From Photobacterium obscurum (GTDB lineage: Bacteria; Pseudomonadota; Gammaproteobacteria; Enterobacterales; Vibrionaceae), in contig NZ_JAKRRW010000033.1 of assembly GCF_026191635.1 (NCBI RefSeq), forward strand, positions 1 to 47,176: a stretch of DNA of 47,176 nucleotides, given 5' to 3'. Position numbers and translations under genes: made by a program. A model generated the notes under the pieces. The model made no database searches. It was not told where the DNA came from and was given only the letters and a program-made list of their open reading frames with translations. Below are positions 1 through 8,763 of the stretch, piece after piece. The stretch's first letter is position 1. The number at the start of each line of letters is the position of its first letter.

Positions 1-32
1 AACTCTAATGAGTTAAACAATTTTCAAAATAA

Positions 33-117
33 TGGTGGAGGGAGATGGATTCGAACCATCGAAGGCGGAGCCGTCAGATTTACAGTCTGATCCCTTTGGC
101 CACTCGGGAACCCCTCC
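33..117 (-). tRNA. tRNA-Tyr (GTA), copy 1
   Basis: Read on the minus strand, this stretch begins with GGAGGGGTTCCC and ends with the encoded CCA (complement of 33-35). The acceptor stem pairs GGAGGGG with CCCTCC. The T-arm reads GGTTCGAATCC and the anticodon loop is CTGTAAA, with anticodon GTA at 81-83. The long variable arm makes it a class II tRNA, as expected for bacterial tRNA-Tyr at 85 nt. It lies downstream of a second, nearly identical copy and is probably co-transcribed with it. Confidence 0.96.
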
Positions 118-207
118 ACGGGGTGTTGCTTTGGCAACAAGCCATCAAAGCTTGTTTAGGCCGGAAAGATGTACCTTACAACAAATAAGGAACAGCTTTC
201 AAAATAA

Positions 208-292
208 TGGTGGAGGGAGATGGATTCGAACCATCGAAGGCAGAGCCGTCAGATTTACAGTCTGATCCCTTTGGCCACTCGGGAACCCCTCC
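208..292 (-). tRNA. tRNA-Tyr (GTA), copy 2
   Basis: This is the promoter-proximal copy of the tRNA-Tyr tandem, again 85 nt with encoded CCA and a GTA anticodon. It differs from copy 1 by one visible base in the variable arm (GGCAGAG instead of GGCGGAG on the plus strand). The 90-nt spacer to copy 1 shows no gene. A two-copy tRNA-Tyr operon is common in gammaproteobacteria. Confidence 0.96.
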
Positions 293-307
293 ACAAGTGC
301 GGAGCGG

Positions 308-335
308 ATAATAGCAAACAATGAGTTGCTGTAAA
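308..335 (-). promoter_or_regulatory. Sigma-70 promoter of the tRNA-Tyr operon
   Basis: On the minus strand a -35 box TTTACA (complement of 330-335) and a -10 box TATTAT (complement of 308-313) are separated by 16 nt. They lie 16-43 nt upstream of the 5' end of the proximal tRNA-Tyr. Position and sequence fit a stable-RNA promoter. Confidence 0.6.
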
Positions 336-526
336 CCTTTTTCCTACGAATTTTTGTTTGCATGCTGCTATTTTCATCACATTGTTGATTGTCAGGACAT
401 TCCAGCAGTGAACGAAGCCATATTTCTGAGTTATAAACGGAATATTGCCTAACTTTACATTTCTTTACGCCGTTTAAGGCCTGGTTCAGATATTATTCAA
501 CCAGTTTTCTTTAAGCGGTTTTTATC

Positions 527-1612
527 ATGAAAAAAGTCCTTGTAGCAGCACTGGTAACGGCTGCTCTTTCTGGTGGTGGATTCTTGTATTTTCAGGGCGA
601 GTCTCATGCAGCTGAAAAAAAAGCGCCTCCTGGTGCCGGTCGGCTTATTCCTGTCACCACGGGGGAAGTGTCATCACACCCTGTTGCTCAGTCGTTATCC
701 CTTATCGGTAAACTCGAAGCACAGCGTTCGGTGAATGTCGCCACTCAGGTTGCGGCCAAGGTAGACAATATAGTTGTTGGGGTGAATAGCCAGGTTGCCA
801 AAGGCGAGCTACTGGTTCAGCTTGATGATGCCAAGGCTCGTGCTGCTTATGATGAGGCTTTGGCTTATCTAAATGATGAAAAGCGTAAATACACCGAATT
901 TAAAAGCCTGGTTAAGCGTGGAGCGGTTACTCAGACCGAGCTTGATGCCCAGCTAGCCAGTGTGAGTATTGCTGATGCCAGATTAAAAGCGGCCAGGGCG
1001 GAGCTGGATGATCACGCGATTCATGCGCCGTTCGCCGGCACCGTTGGTCTGATCGACATTAGCCCGGGCCATATGCTGACGGTGGGCAGTGAATTGTTTT
1101 CGCTGGATGACTTATCGTCGATGCGCCTGGATATTCAGGTTCCCGAGCAGTACCTTTCTTTTCTTTCTGAAGGCATGTCCGTGATGGCGACAAGCCAGGC
1201 GTGGCCGGGACGTGAGTTCAGAGGCGAAATTCAGGCCATTGATTCACGGGTACAGGCTGATTCGCTGAATATTAAGGTACGGGTGAACTTTCAAAATGAA
1301 GATAACCGATTAAAGCCGGGCATGCTGATGGCGGCAACCATAGGTTTTGTTCCTCAAGATGCGGCTATTATCCCGGTTCAGGCTCTGGAGTATTCAGGTA
1401 CCAAGCGTTTTGTCTATTTGGTCGATGAGCAGAGTATCGCCCGTCGAACCGAGGTTACTTTGGGCGCCCGTGTTGAAAATGAAGTTGTCATACAGTCAGG
1501 CATTAATATTGGTGATCGCATTGTGGTTCAGGGGCTGGTGAATATGCGTGATGGCGTGAGTGTTAACGATCTGACGGCACAAAAACAGTCGACATCGGGA
1601 GATAGTGCCTAA
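527..1612 (+). CDS. RND efflux periplasmic adaptor (membrane fusion protein)
   Basis: This 361-aa protein is the periplasmic adaptor of a tripartite RND efflux system, bridging the inner-membrane pump encoded next to it and an outer-membrane channel not found in this window. An N-terminal hydrophobic signal/anchor (residues 5-23) is followed by a split biotinyl-lipoyl domain around an alpha-helical hairpin (about residues 100-160, with AKARAAYDEALAYL and a second half HAPFAGTVGLIDISPG), then a beta-barrel and a membrane-proximal domain. The length is typical for HlyD/AcrA-type adaptors. Its TAA stop shares a base with the pump's ATG at 1612, so the two are translationally coupled. No local TetR-type regulator is visible. 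The substrate cannot be told from sequence. Confidence 0.93.
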   Translation: MKKVLVAALVTAALSGGGFLYFQGESHAAEKKAPPGAGRLIPVTTGEVSSHPVAQSLSLIGKLEAQRSVNVATQVAAKVDNIVVGVNSQVAKGELLVQLDDAKARAAYDEALAYLNDEKRKYTEFKSLVKRGAVTQTELDAQLASVSIADARLKAARAELDDHAIHAPFAGTVGLIDISPGHMLTVGSELFSLDDLSSMRLDIQVPEQYLSFLSEGMSVMATSQAWPGREFRGEIQAIDSRVQADSLNIKVRVNFQNEDNRLKPGMLMAATIGFVPQDAAIIPVQALEYSGTKRFVYLVDEQSIARRTEVTLGARVENEVVIQSGINIGDRIVVQGLVNMRDGVSVNDLTAQKQSTSGDSA

Positions 1613-4600
1613 TGTGGTTATCTGATGTCTCTGTTAAACGCCCTGTTGTTGCGATTGTATTGAGCTTGCTGTTGTGTGTCTTTGGTATTGTCTCTTTTTC
1701 TAAATTGTCGGTAAGGGAAATGCCGGATGTCGAAAACCCGGTCGTCACGGTAATGACAACCTATGAGGGGGCGTCAGCCACCATCATGGAAAGCCGGATC
1801 ACGACGATGCTGGAAGACGAGCTGTCCGGGATCAGCGGGATCGATAGCATCAGTTCCGTAACTCGGAACGGCATGTCACGGATCACGGTGGAATTTGAAA
1901 TGGGGTGGAACCTGACCGAGGGAGTCAGTGATATCCGAGATGCGGTTGCCCGTGCCCAGCGCCGTTTGCCTGACGAGGCCGATGATCCTGTGGTCTCCAA
2001 AGATAACGGTTCCGGTGAACCGGCAGTATATGTCAACCTGACGTCGAGCACGATGGACCGTACCCAGCTTACGGACTATGCCGAACGGGTGTTGATGGAT
2101 CGCTTTAGCCTTATCAATGGGGTGAGCTCGGTTCAGCTAAGCGGTGCACTATACCGTGTGATGTATGTGAAATTACATCCTGAGCAGATGGCCGGTCGTG
2201 GAGTGACGACAAGCGATATTGTTAATGCTCTGAAAGATGAAAATGTCGAGCTGCCGGGGGGAGAAGTGCGTAATGACACCACGACCATGTCGGTACGAAC
2301 GGCGCGTTTGTACCGTACCCCGGATGATTTTGCTTATCTGGTGGTGCGTACGGCAGAAGACGGAGCCCCTATTTACCTTAAAGATGTGGCCGATGTTGCT
2401 ATCGGGGCGCAGAACGAGAATGCAACGTTTAAAAATAATGGGGTCTCTAACCTAAGTCTTGGCATGGTAACTATGACCGATGCCAATCCGCTGAACGTTG
2501 CGGCGGATGTACATGCAGAGGTTGAGCGGATGCAGCGCTTTATTCCGGAAGGGACGTCGCTGTATGTCGACTATGACTCTACTGTATTTATCGACCGCTC
2601 AATCAGTGAAGTTTATAGCACCTTGTTTATAACCGGTTTGCTGGTGGTATTGGTGCTGTACATCTTTATTGGCCAGGCTCGGGCAACGCTGATCCCCGCC
2701 ATTACCGTACCCGTCTCGTTGATCTCTGCCTTTATGGTGGCTTATTTCCTAGGGTTCTCAATTAACCTGCTGACACTGATGGCTTTGATCTTAGCGATTG
2801 GTCTGGTCGTCGATGATGCCATCGTGGTGGTGGAAAACATCTATCACCATATCGAAAAAGGCGAGCCGCCATTGCTGGCTGCCTACAAGGGTACTCGCGA
2901 AGTCGGCTTTGCTGTTGTGGCAACCACTGTGGTACTGGTGATGGTCTTCCTGCCAATCTCCTTTATGGATGGTATGGTCGGCCCGCTCTTTACCGAGTTC
3001 TCGGTATTGCTGGCCGTCTCTGTGGTTTTCTCCTCCCTGGTTGCCCTTACCTTAAGTCCGGTATTAGGTAGTAAATTACTGAAAGCAAACGTGAAGCCGG
3101 GGAAATTCAATCTTTGGGTCGATCGGATGTTCGCTAGGCTCGAAGCGCGTTACCGTCGGCTGGTTACTTTCTCAATTCGCTACCGCTTTGTTGCACCGCT
3201 GATCGTACTGGTTTTTATCGGCCTGAGCGTAGTGTTGATGAAGTCTGTGCCTTCGCAGCTGGCACCGCAGGAAGATCGCGGGGTGATCTTTGCTTTTGTT
3301 AAAGGGGCTGAAGGCACCAGCTATAACCGCATGGTCGGCAATATCGAAGAGGTGGAAAGCCGCTTGCTGCCGATGGTCGGTGAAGGGGTGATTAAGTCTG
3401 TGTCCATCCAAACGCCAGCATTTGGTGGTCGTGCCGGAGATCAGACAGGCTTTGTGATCATGCAGCTGGAGAACTGGGAAGATCGTGAAGTGAGCGCTGC
3501 CGATGCACTCGGTATGGTACGTAATGCGCTGCAGGGGATCCCTGATATCCGGGTTTGGCCATTTATGCCGGGTTTCCGAGGCGGATCGTCAGAGCCGATA
3601 CAGTTTGTGCTTAATGGTGCTGATTATGACGAGCTGTTTAAGTGGGCAAGCCAGCTCATGGATATTGCTGAAGCGAGTCCGATGATGGAAGGTGCCGATC
3701 TGGATTATGCGGAAACAACGCCTGAGTTGGTGGTAACGGTTAACCGTCAGCGTGCTGCCGAGTTGGGTATTCCGGTATCTGATATCGCCGAAACTTTGGA
3801 AATTATGCTCGGTGGGCGCAGTGAAACTACATTCGTTGACCGTGGTGAGGAGTATGATGTTTACCTGCGGGGTGACGAGAACAGTTTCAACAACGCCACA
3901 GATCTGAGCCAGATTTATGTAAGGGCCCGATCCGGCCAGTTGATCACTCTGGAGTCCGTGGCTGAGGTTGAAGAAATAGCATCTGCCCAGAAGCTTAGCC
4001 ACAACCAGAAGCAAAAATCGATCACCCTGAAAGCGAGCCTGATGCCGGGTTACACTTTGGGAGAGGCGCTGGAGTTTCTCGATGCACAGGCGCTGGAAAT
4101 GCTGCCGAGCGACATCGTGATTGACTACGCCGGTGAGTCAAAAGATTTTCGTGAAAACCAGAGCAGCATTTTCATGGTATTCGGCTTGGCGCTTCTGGTG
4201 GCTTATTTGGTGCTGGCAGCACAGTTTGAGAGCTTCATTAACCCGATGGTGGTAATGCTAACAGTGCCGATGGGGGTATTCGGCGGTTTGGCTGGCTTGC
4301 TGATCCTTAACCAGAGCCTGAATATCTTCAGCCAGATAGGGATGATCATGTTGATCGGGATGGTGACCAAAAACGGTATTCTTATTGTCGAGTTTGCCAA
4401 CCAGCTGCGTGATAAAGGCGTGGCTTTTGAGCAAGCCATTATTGATGCCTCTGAGCGCCGTTTGCGTCCTATTCTGATGACGGCATTTACCACCTTGTTC
4501 GGCTCCGTGCCATTAATTTTATCAACGGGTGCGGGTGCCGAGAGTAGAATGGCAGTCGGTACGGTAGTTTTCTTCGGAATGGCGTTTGCTACCTTTGTTA

Positions 4601-4743
4601 CCTTATTGGTGATCCCGGCTATGTATCGATTGATGTCGGCCAAAACGGCATCGCCGGGTCATGTGGCTGAACAATTGGAAAAAGCCCTGCAGCATGATTA
4701 TATTGGCCGCACAAGCCATGGTGAACTGCCGGATGCGAAGTAA
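1612..4743 (+). CDS. RND-family multidrug efflux permease
   Basis: This 1043-aa inner-membrane proton/drug antiporter has the full length of the hydrophobe/amphiphile efflux (HAE1) RND family. TM4 carries the proton-relay aspartates in GLVVDDAIVVVENIYHH, and TM10 has the matching lysine in GMVTKNGILIVEFANQ. Two large periplasmic loops separate TM1/TM2 and TM7/TM8, showing the internal duplication. The N-terminus WLSDVSVKRPVVAIVL is typical of TM1. It overlaps the adaptor gene by one base and ends before a strong terminator. Several Vibrio RND systems (Vex/Vme) share this layout, and I cannot assign a specific member or substrate. Confidence 0.94.
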   Translation: MWLSDVSVKRPVVAIVLSLLLCVFGIVSFSKLSVREMPDVENPVVTVMTTYEGASATIMESRITTMLEDELSGISGIDSISSVTRNGMSRITVEFEMGWNLTEGVSDIRDAVARAQRRLPDEADDPVVSKDNGSGEPAVYVNLTSSTMDRTQLTDYAERVLMDRFSLINGVSSVQLSGALYRVMYVKLHPEQMAGRGVTTSDIVNALKDENVELPGGEVRNDTTTMSVRTARLYRTPDDFAYLVVRTAEDGAPIYLKDVADVAIGAQNENATFKNNGVSNLSLGMVTMTDANPLNVAADVHAEVERMQRFIPEGTSLYVDYDSTVFIDRSISEVYSTLFITGLLVVLVLYIFIGQARATLIPAITVPVSLISAFMVAYFLGFSINLLTLMALILAIGLVVDDAIVVVENIYHHIEKGEPPLLAAYKGTREVGFAVVATTVVLVMVFLPISFMDGMVGPLFTEFSVLLAVSVVFSSLVALTLSPVLGSKLLKANVKPGKFNLWVDRMFARLEARYRRLVTFSIRYRFVAPLIVLVFIGLSVVLMKSVPSQLAPQEDRGVIFAFVKGAEGTSYNRMVGNIEEVESRLLPMVGEGVIKSVSIQTPAFGGRAGDQTGFVIMQLENWEDREVSAADALGMVRNALQGIPDIRVWPFMPGFRGGSSEPIQFVLNGADYDELFKWASQLMDIAEASPMMEGADLDYAETTPELVVTVNRQRAAELGIPVSDIAETLEIMLGGRSETTFVDRGEEYDVYLRGDENSFNNATDLSQIYVRARSGQLITLESVAEVEEIASAQKLSHNQKQKSITLKASLMPGYTLGEALEFLDAQALEMLPSDIVIDYAGESKDFRENQSSIFMVFGLALLVAYLVLAAQFESFINPMVVMLTVPMGVFGGLAGLLILNQSLNIFSQIGMIMLIGMVTKNGILIVEFANQLRDKGVAFEQAIIDASERRLRPILMTAFTTLFGSVPLILSTGAGAESRMAVGTVVFFGMAFATFVTLLVIPAMYRLMSAKTASPGHVAEQLEKALQHDYIGRTSHGELPDAK

Positions 4744-4784
4744 ACTGAGATTTGAATAGTTCGGTTCTATTCGCTGAATATAGA

Positions 4785-4812
4785 AACCGCCCCAATGAGG
4801 GCGGTTTTTTTA
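4785..4812 (+). terminator. Rho-independent terminator of the RND operon
   Basis: A stem ACCGCCC/GGGCGGT with a 6-nt loop is followed by a run of seven T, 42 nt after the pump stop codon. Confidence 0.85.
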
Positions 4813-5256
4813 TGTCAAAAGAAGTCGAGTCAATAGTTTGACGGTTTGAATGGCTGAATGAAATGTGAATATTCAATCGAATTCTTTGGTTTTTTATAGA
4901 AGTGACAATGACATTGGTTATACCTGTAACAAATAAAACATAGTTTTTAATAGTTAACTAAAGTTAATTCGGCTGTCCATATTTATGAGGCTGTAAAAAT
5001 AGCTTGGCTATACATAAAGGAGTTTTATTAGTTTTATATTATGTTTATTGATATTGAGAATAAGACTTCAGTCAAATTAATTAAATAACCCTCGGTTAAA
5101 AAATGATCGCAACTGGTCGGAGTTGTTTAAGATGAAAGCAATCAGGTGCTTTGCTTGTTGAATAAAGTGAATATTGAAAATAACATATTTTAGTATTTGG
5201 CGTGATTTGGGAACAAGGTCACGCTTTTTTCTCTGTTGTTGAAAATTAAATTCCAA
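4813..5256. other. AT-rich intergenic region upstream of the envelope cluster
   Basis: No convincing gene lies in this stretch. It is strongly AT-rich and should hold the promoter of the downstream five-gene cluster. A small hairpin with arms AAAGCA/TGCTTT (around 5135-5155) and a terminator-like hairpin at 5200-5230 sit in the probable leader. I saw no match to riboswitch consensus cores I know. Confidence 0.4.
5200..5230 (+). terminator. Terminator-like hairpin (possible attenuator) just before the envelope cluster
   Basis: The arms GCGTGA (5200-5205) and TCACGC (5219-5224) enclose a 13-nt loop and are followed by TTTTTT (5225-5230). It ends only 26 nt before the ATG at 5257. No upstream gene on the plus strand needs it, because the RND operon already ends at 4785-4812. 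It could attenuate a leader transcript or end a small RNA. Confidence 0.55.
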
Positions 5257-6009
5257 ATGAATAATGATGATGAGCAGAATGCATCTGAACCCAGTTTTTG
5301 GGTAAAAATGCATAGTACTGCATTTGCTGTTGCAGCAATTATGCTGTCTCTTGGGCAATGGAATGATACAAAAGATGTTGTTGGTATGCTTTATGAGTCA
5401 GTAATTACGAACTGGACCAATGAAGTCGAGTACGAGCAAATATCTCAAATTAAAGTAGGGCAGACTCACGAGTATATTCAGTCGTTAATTGGTGTCGCAC
5501 AGGCGTCGAAAAGTTCGAAAGTTGATGCCAATGTTACCTTCTATTATTACGGTAACAATAAATATCTGCTGACTCTGGCAGTGAAGAATGAAAGGCTATC
5601 AGGATATAGTGTTACAGGGCTTACTGAAGACTTCTATGCAGAAGTTCCATTTACTGAACTGGTCTTAAATAACAGTACGATTTCAGAACAAGTGACAGAG
5701 TTAGAAAACTATTATACTGACAATGGTAATTTGGATTATTACGTCGAGTCTCATAGCCTCGGTCGAAATGCAATGTTCTATACCTTGTCATTCGGTATCG
5801 TGAATTATGGTTTGCTGGGTAGTGAAACTTTGCACGAAATTAGCGAGCTCAATAATAAATTGAATCAGGGTGAAGACCTGAACGTGGCTGATATGGCTGG
5901 CATTCGTATGTTGAAGCCAAATGTCTTTGCTATCTCCGAAATCAATGCTGATGTGATGGTCGAAGGCCTACTTACACGCTTTGAATATAACGCGTATTTT
6001 AACAATTAA
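5257..6009 (+). CDS. Membrane-anchored protein of unknown function
   Basis: The ORF gives about 250 aa from the ATG at 5257. An in-frame TTG at 5236 is possible, but neither start has a clear Shine-Dalgarno sequence. One hydrophobic segment near the N-terminus (FWVKMHSTAFAVAAIMLSLG) suggests a signal anchor with most of the protein outside the cytoplasm. The remainder is acidic and mixed alpha/beta, with a stretch TFYYYGNNKYLLTLAV that recalls small beta-rich domains. I do not recognise the family with confidence; it may belong with proteins annotated ETEC_3214-domain. It stands 16 nt before the first lipoprotein gene, so it is probably co-transcribed with the envelope cluster. Confidence 0.7.
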   Translation: MNNDDEQNASEPSFWVKMHSTAFAVAAIMLSLGQWNDTKDVVGMLYESVITNWTNEVEYEQISQIKVGQTHEYIQSLIGVAQASKSSKVDANVTFYYYGNNKYLLTLAVKNERLSGYSVTGLTEDFYAEVPFTELVLNNSTISEQVTELENYYTDNGNLDYYVESHSLGRNAMFYTLSFGIVNYGLLGSETLHEISELNNKLNQGEDLNVADMAGIRMLKPNVFAISEINADVMVEGLLTRFEYNAYFNN

Positions 6010-6025
6010 AACAAGGGATAAAGCG

Positions 6026-7003
6026 ATGAAAGCTAAGTTGCTCGGCGCTTTGCTGTGCCTGTCTATGCTTACTGGTTGCCAGACTACACCAGAAGTACCA
6101 GAGTGGTTTATTAATCCTGTATCAAATACCAATATCGAACTGTATTCCGTTGGAAAAGGTCGCTCACTTGCTGCCGCAAAAAAAATGGCGATGGTTGAGA
6201 TGAATAAGCAACTGGCGATACAAGTGGAATCAGCTGATTCTCATCAAACAAATACAAATGATGTCAACGGTAACGAGACTTATCAAACAACGACTCGCAC
6301 TAATGACAAGTTTAAAACTGCGCCGATGGTCTTTGCTGGTGTTGAATATGACCGTATTGAACAGCATGGAAATATCTACTTTGTTGAAGCGAAAATTAGC
6401 AAAGACAAAATCAAAGCGCAGTTAATTAGCGAGTTAAAAGCAATTGATGATGATACTAATACCGCATTATTAGAAAGGCAGCATAGTGACTTGTTAGTGT
6501 GGTGGCTAAAGCATCGAGATATCAAAAACATTAAGAATAGGTTAAAGATATGTCAAGATAGGTTGCGAGCGGTAAGCTATGGTGAGCCCGTAAATAAACA
6601 GATTGATAACGTTATCGAATTAGAAAGAATCTTAGCGGAAACACAAAATCAGCTGCTCATTAAAGTTGATGCAAAGGCTCGTGATAAAGAGATAAAGGGA
6701 TTTATTGAAAGTCAATTTTCTGAAAAAAATATTAGTACAACAAATAGTAATAATAAAAAGATCACACATCGCGTTAAGCTTTCTACCAACTGGCGACAAA
6801 ATAAAGTGGGTGACGCTTATATTTCGACAGTGATTGCTAAGCTAAGTGTGAAAAATAAGCAAGGTAAAGCGGTGGCAAGCAGTGAAGTGATTGCCAGCGG
6901 TAACTCTGTTTCAAATTATAAAATGTCTAAAGAAGGCGCTTCTCGCCATTTTTCAGCCCAGATGAGTGACAAAGGTATTTGGCACTTCCTTGGCTTTATT
7001 TAA
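6026..7003 (+). CDS. LPP20-like lipoprotein
   Basis: The 325-aa product starts at the ATG at 6026, preceded by AAGGGATAAAGCG; an upstream in-frame start at 5981 would overlap the previous gene and put extra residues before the signal peptide. The signal peptide ends in the lipobox LTGC, so the mature protein is a lipoprotein. The segment VPEWFINPVSNTNIELYSVGKG followed by AAAKKMAMVEMNKQLA resembles the LPP20/FlgP core, where a PxW...N motif precedes a helix of Ala-rich repeats. The C-terminal half (about 160-325) is lysine-rich and lacks a clear family match. It is the first of three consecutive lipoprotein genes. Confidence 0.78.
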   Translation: MKAKLLGALLCLSMLTGCQTTPEVPEWFINPVSNTNIELYSVGKGRSLAAAKKMAMVEMNKQLAIQVESADSHQTNTNDVNGNETYQTTTRTNDKFKTAPMVFAGVEYDRIEQHGNIYFVEAKISKDKIKAQLISELKAIDDDTNTALLERQHSDLLVWWLKHRDIKNIKNRLKICQDRLRAVSYGEPVNKQIDNVIELERILAETQNQLLIKVDAKARDKEIKGFIESQFSEKNISTTNSNNKKITHRVKLSTNWRQNKVGDAYISTVIAKLSVKNKQGKAVASSEVIASGNSVSNYKMSKEGASRHFSAQMSDKGIWHFLGFI

Positions 7004-7035
7004 TACCACAATTACAACAATTGGATAACTAGGTT

Positions 7036-8103
7036 ATGTCTAAAAAACTATTATTAGCAGCGATGATTACATCAACGCTAAGTGGCTGCCAGCTAATGAG
7101 TGACGTTGAGCCAGCACCTGAAGGTGTTTGTCGCTCAAATGCACGTATTAATATCCCGCAAGGTGACGTAGCAGTAAAAACATCACAAGGCAAAAAAGCA
7201 ATTGTACTACCTGTCGATGTTGCTTCGGGTATTGACCACTCTAAGGCTGTTGCAAACGCGTTTCAACGTCGCCTAGAAAGCCAGGTAGATGTATCGGGCG
7301 CAAAATTGGTTGACCGCTCTTTGGCGGGCAAAATGAAGCAAGAAATTGAATTGGCGGAGCAGAGCGGGCGCTATAATACTTCAGGTGTGGCGATTGCTGA
7401 TTATGCTGTTCTAGCAGAAGTGACTTCTTCGACGTTGTCATATTCATTCTCTGATGAAGAGACTAAGGTCAATGATGAAGGTGAGAGAAAATACTATCCT
7501 GCATCATGTAAATTTACCGGTAAGGTAGAAGGTCTAGTTAAGGTCGTTGCGCTACCAAGCATGGAAGTGTTGAAGCGTATTGAGATTGCAGGTAAAGAAA
7601 GTAGTTCTTTTGACCAGGATCGTCCAGATTCTGATTGCCCGATTTCACAGCGACAATACAAGCGTCTGATCGAAGAAGCTGCTAAAAATGCAGTGAATCG
7701 AAATGATGACCTAAAAAACCAGTTGGCACCAAGCGGTGTGGTCGAAGAGCTGCGTCAGTGTGAAGAGTTCGGTGCGATGGTGCGTGTAAACATGGGATCC
7801 AATCAGGGTATTCGCCCTGAAACGGAAATGCATATTTCATCACCTGAGCAAGTAGAGACACCGGATGGCAAGGTTGAGGTTGAAATGTATCCGGTAGCCA
7901 AAGGTACAACGACGGAAGATGAAGTACGTAATGGTATTAAGCCCACTTATTCCTGGATGAGTGTTGCTCCAGAAAAAGTGGAGCTAATCCAGCGCGGTGA
8001 TTTAGTTGAAGCCCGTTTTGACAGCGGTTGTAATGATTTACCACAAATCATGCAAGAAGGTTGTTGGAATCTGTATGAATCATTTGGTGGTGATAAATCA
8101 TGA
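7036..8103 (+). CDS. Lipoprotein with CsgG/LpoB-like fold (predicted)
   Basis: This 355-aa lipoprotein has the signal peptide LLLAAMITSTLSGC with Cys at residue 18. The N-terminal domain contains KKAIVLPVDVASGIDHSKAV followed by FQRRLESQ, LVDRSLAGKMKQE and YAVLAEVTS. This is the order of elements seen in the CsgG/LpoB/TolB-N-like alpha-beta fold: a beta strand, a helix carrying a Leu/Arg pair, a DR motif and a hydrophobic strand. A Cys-containing C-terminal half (CNDLPQIMQEGCW) may carry disulfides. The gene overlaps the next lipoprotein gene by 4 nt (ATGA). By analogy with LpoB it might modulate a peptidoglycan enzyme, and a transglycosylase gene follows; that role is inference. Confidence 0.72.
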   Translation: MSKKLLLAAMITSTLSGCQLMSDVEPAPEGVCRSNARINIPQGDVAVKTSQGKKAIVLPVDVASGIDHSKAVANAFQRRLESQVDVSGAKLVDRSLAGKMKQEIELAEQSGRYNTSGVAIADYAVLAEVTSSTLSYSFSDEETKVNDEGERKYYPASCKFTGKVEGLVKVVALPSMEVLKRIEIAGKESSSFDQDRPDSDCPISQRQYKRLIEEAAKNAVNRNDDLKNQLAPSGVVEELRQCEEFGAMVRVNMGSNQGIRPETEMHISSPEQVETPDGKVEVEMYPVAKGTTTEDEVRNGIKPTYSWMSVAPEKVELIQRGDLVEARFDSGCNDLPQIMQEGCWNLYESFGGDKS

Positions 8104-8705
8104 AAAAACTATTAATTGCTAGCGCCTTGCTTACTGCTCTGACTGGTTGCCAAAGTACGTCTTCTGTTGGTAACGATATTAACCAGATGGCTTGTTATTT
8201 CCCTGATGATCTTGCTCAGGAACATCAGGCACCACAATGGGTGTGTGGTACCATGCCTCAAGGTGTAGAAATTGGTGGTATCGGTTATGCCAAGAAAAGT
8301 GCTGCAGGCCTTAGTGTAATGCGCACGGTTGCTGTTAATAACGCTCGTAAAGACCTTGCACAGCAGTTTGAAACTAATGTGAACACCATGTTCAAGCAGG
8401 CGATGGACTCGACGATCACCTCAACCGGTGAAGCTGTATCTGAAAAAGTAAACGAGCATTTCGAGTCAGTGACTAAGAACATGACATCGCGCTCACTAGC
8501 AAATAGCCGTGTGATTGCTACAACTCGTAGTCCGAAAGGTGGCTTGCTTACACTGGTTGGTATGGACAAAGCGACCTTCGACAGTAACCTTGCCCAGGTC
8601 GTAGAAGCGGCCGGTAGCAAAGAGTCAGGGTTGTGGAAGAAGTTCAACAACAAGAAAGCTGAAGAGAGTTTGCAGCAAGCGCTGAACTCGATGATCCAGC
8701 AGTAA
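8100..8705 (+). CDS. LPP20-family lipoprotein
   Basis: This 201-aa lipoprotein has the signal peptide LLIASALLTALTGC. The core APQWVCGTMPQGVEIGGIGY followed by VNNARKDLAQQFETNVNTM matches the LPP20 pattern: a PxW motif, a short beta segment ending in Gly-x-Gly/Ala, and a long helix with Ala-Arg. Family members include FlgP of Vibrio flagella and Helicobacter LPP20, but no flagellar gene is nearby here. The start overlaps the previous stop as ATGA. A strong terminator 12 nt after the stop ends the lipoprotein operon. Confidence 0.82.
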   Translation: MKKLLIASALLTALTGCQSTSSVGNDINQMACYFPDDLAQEHQAPQWVCGTMPQGVEIGGIGYAKKSAAGLSVMRTVAVNNARKDLAQQFETNVNTMFKQAMDSTITSTGEAVSEKVNEHFESVTKNMTSRSLANSRVIATTRSPKGGLLTLVGMDKATFDSNLAQVVEAAGSKESGLWKKFNNKKAEESLQQALNSMIQQ

Positions 8706-8716
8706 TGTGTTGATGA

Positions 8717-8740
8717 GGGCTACTTCGGTAGCCCTTTTTC
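8717..8740 (+). terminator. Rho-independent terminator with UUCG tetraloop
   Basis: The stem GGGCTAC/GTAGCCC is closed by a TTCG tetraloop flanked by C and G, and is followed by TTTTTC. It separates the lipoprotein operon from the transglycosylase gene, although some read-through is possible because only 24 nt lie between its end and the next ATG. Confidence 0.85.
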
Positions 8741-8763
8741 GTTCAAGAGATAAGGACAATAAA

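Noticed and set aside
32..265. Plus-strand ORF across the tRNA-Tyr genes
   Set aside because: The frame is open only because it reads the complement of two tRNAs; the sequence is fully explained by the tRNA genes.
4820..5190. Cyclic-di-GMP or other known riboswitch in the long leader
   Set aside because: I looked for the conserved cores of common classes and found none; only short AT-rich hairpins are present.
8100..8705. Flagellar FlgP identity for the LPP20 lipoprotein
   Set aside because: The family fits, but there are no flgO, flgT or other flagellar genes nearby, so the specific name is not supported.
8707..8763. Upstream start for the transglycosylase
   Set aside because: It would translate through the terminator hairpin at 8717-8740 and place extra residues before a normal signal peptide. 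The ATG at 8764 has its own Shine-Dalgarno.
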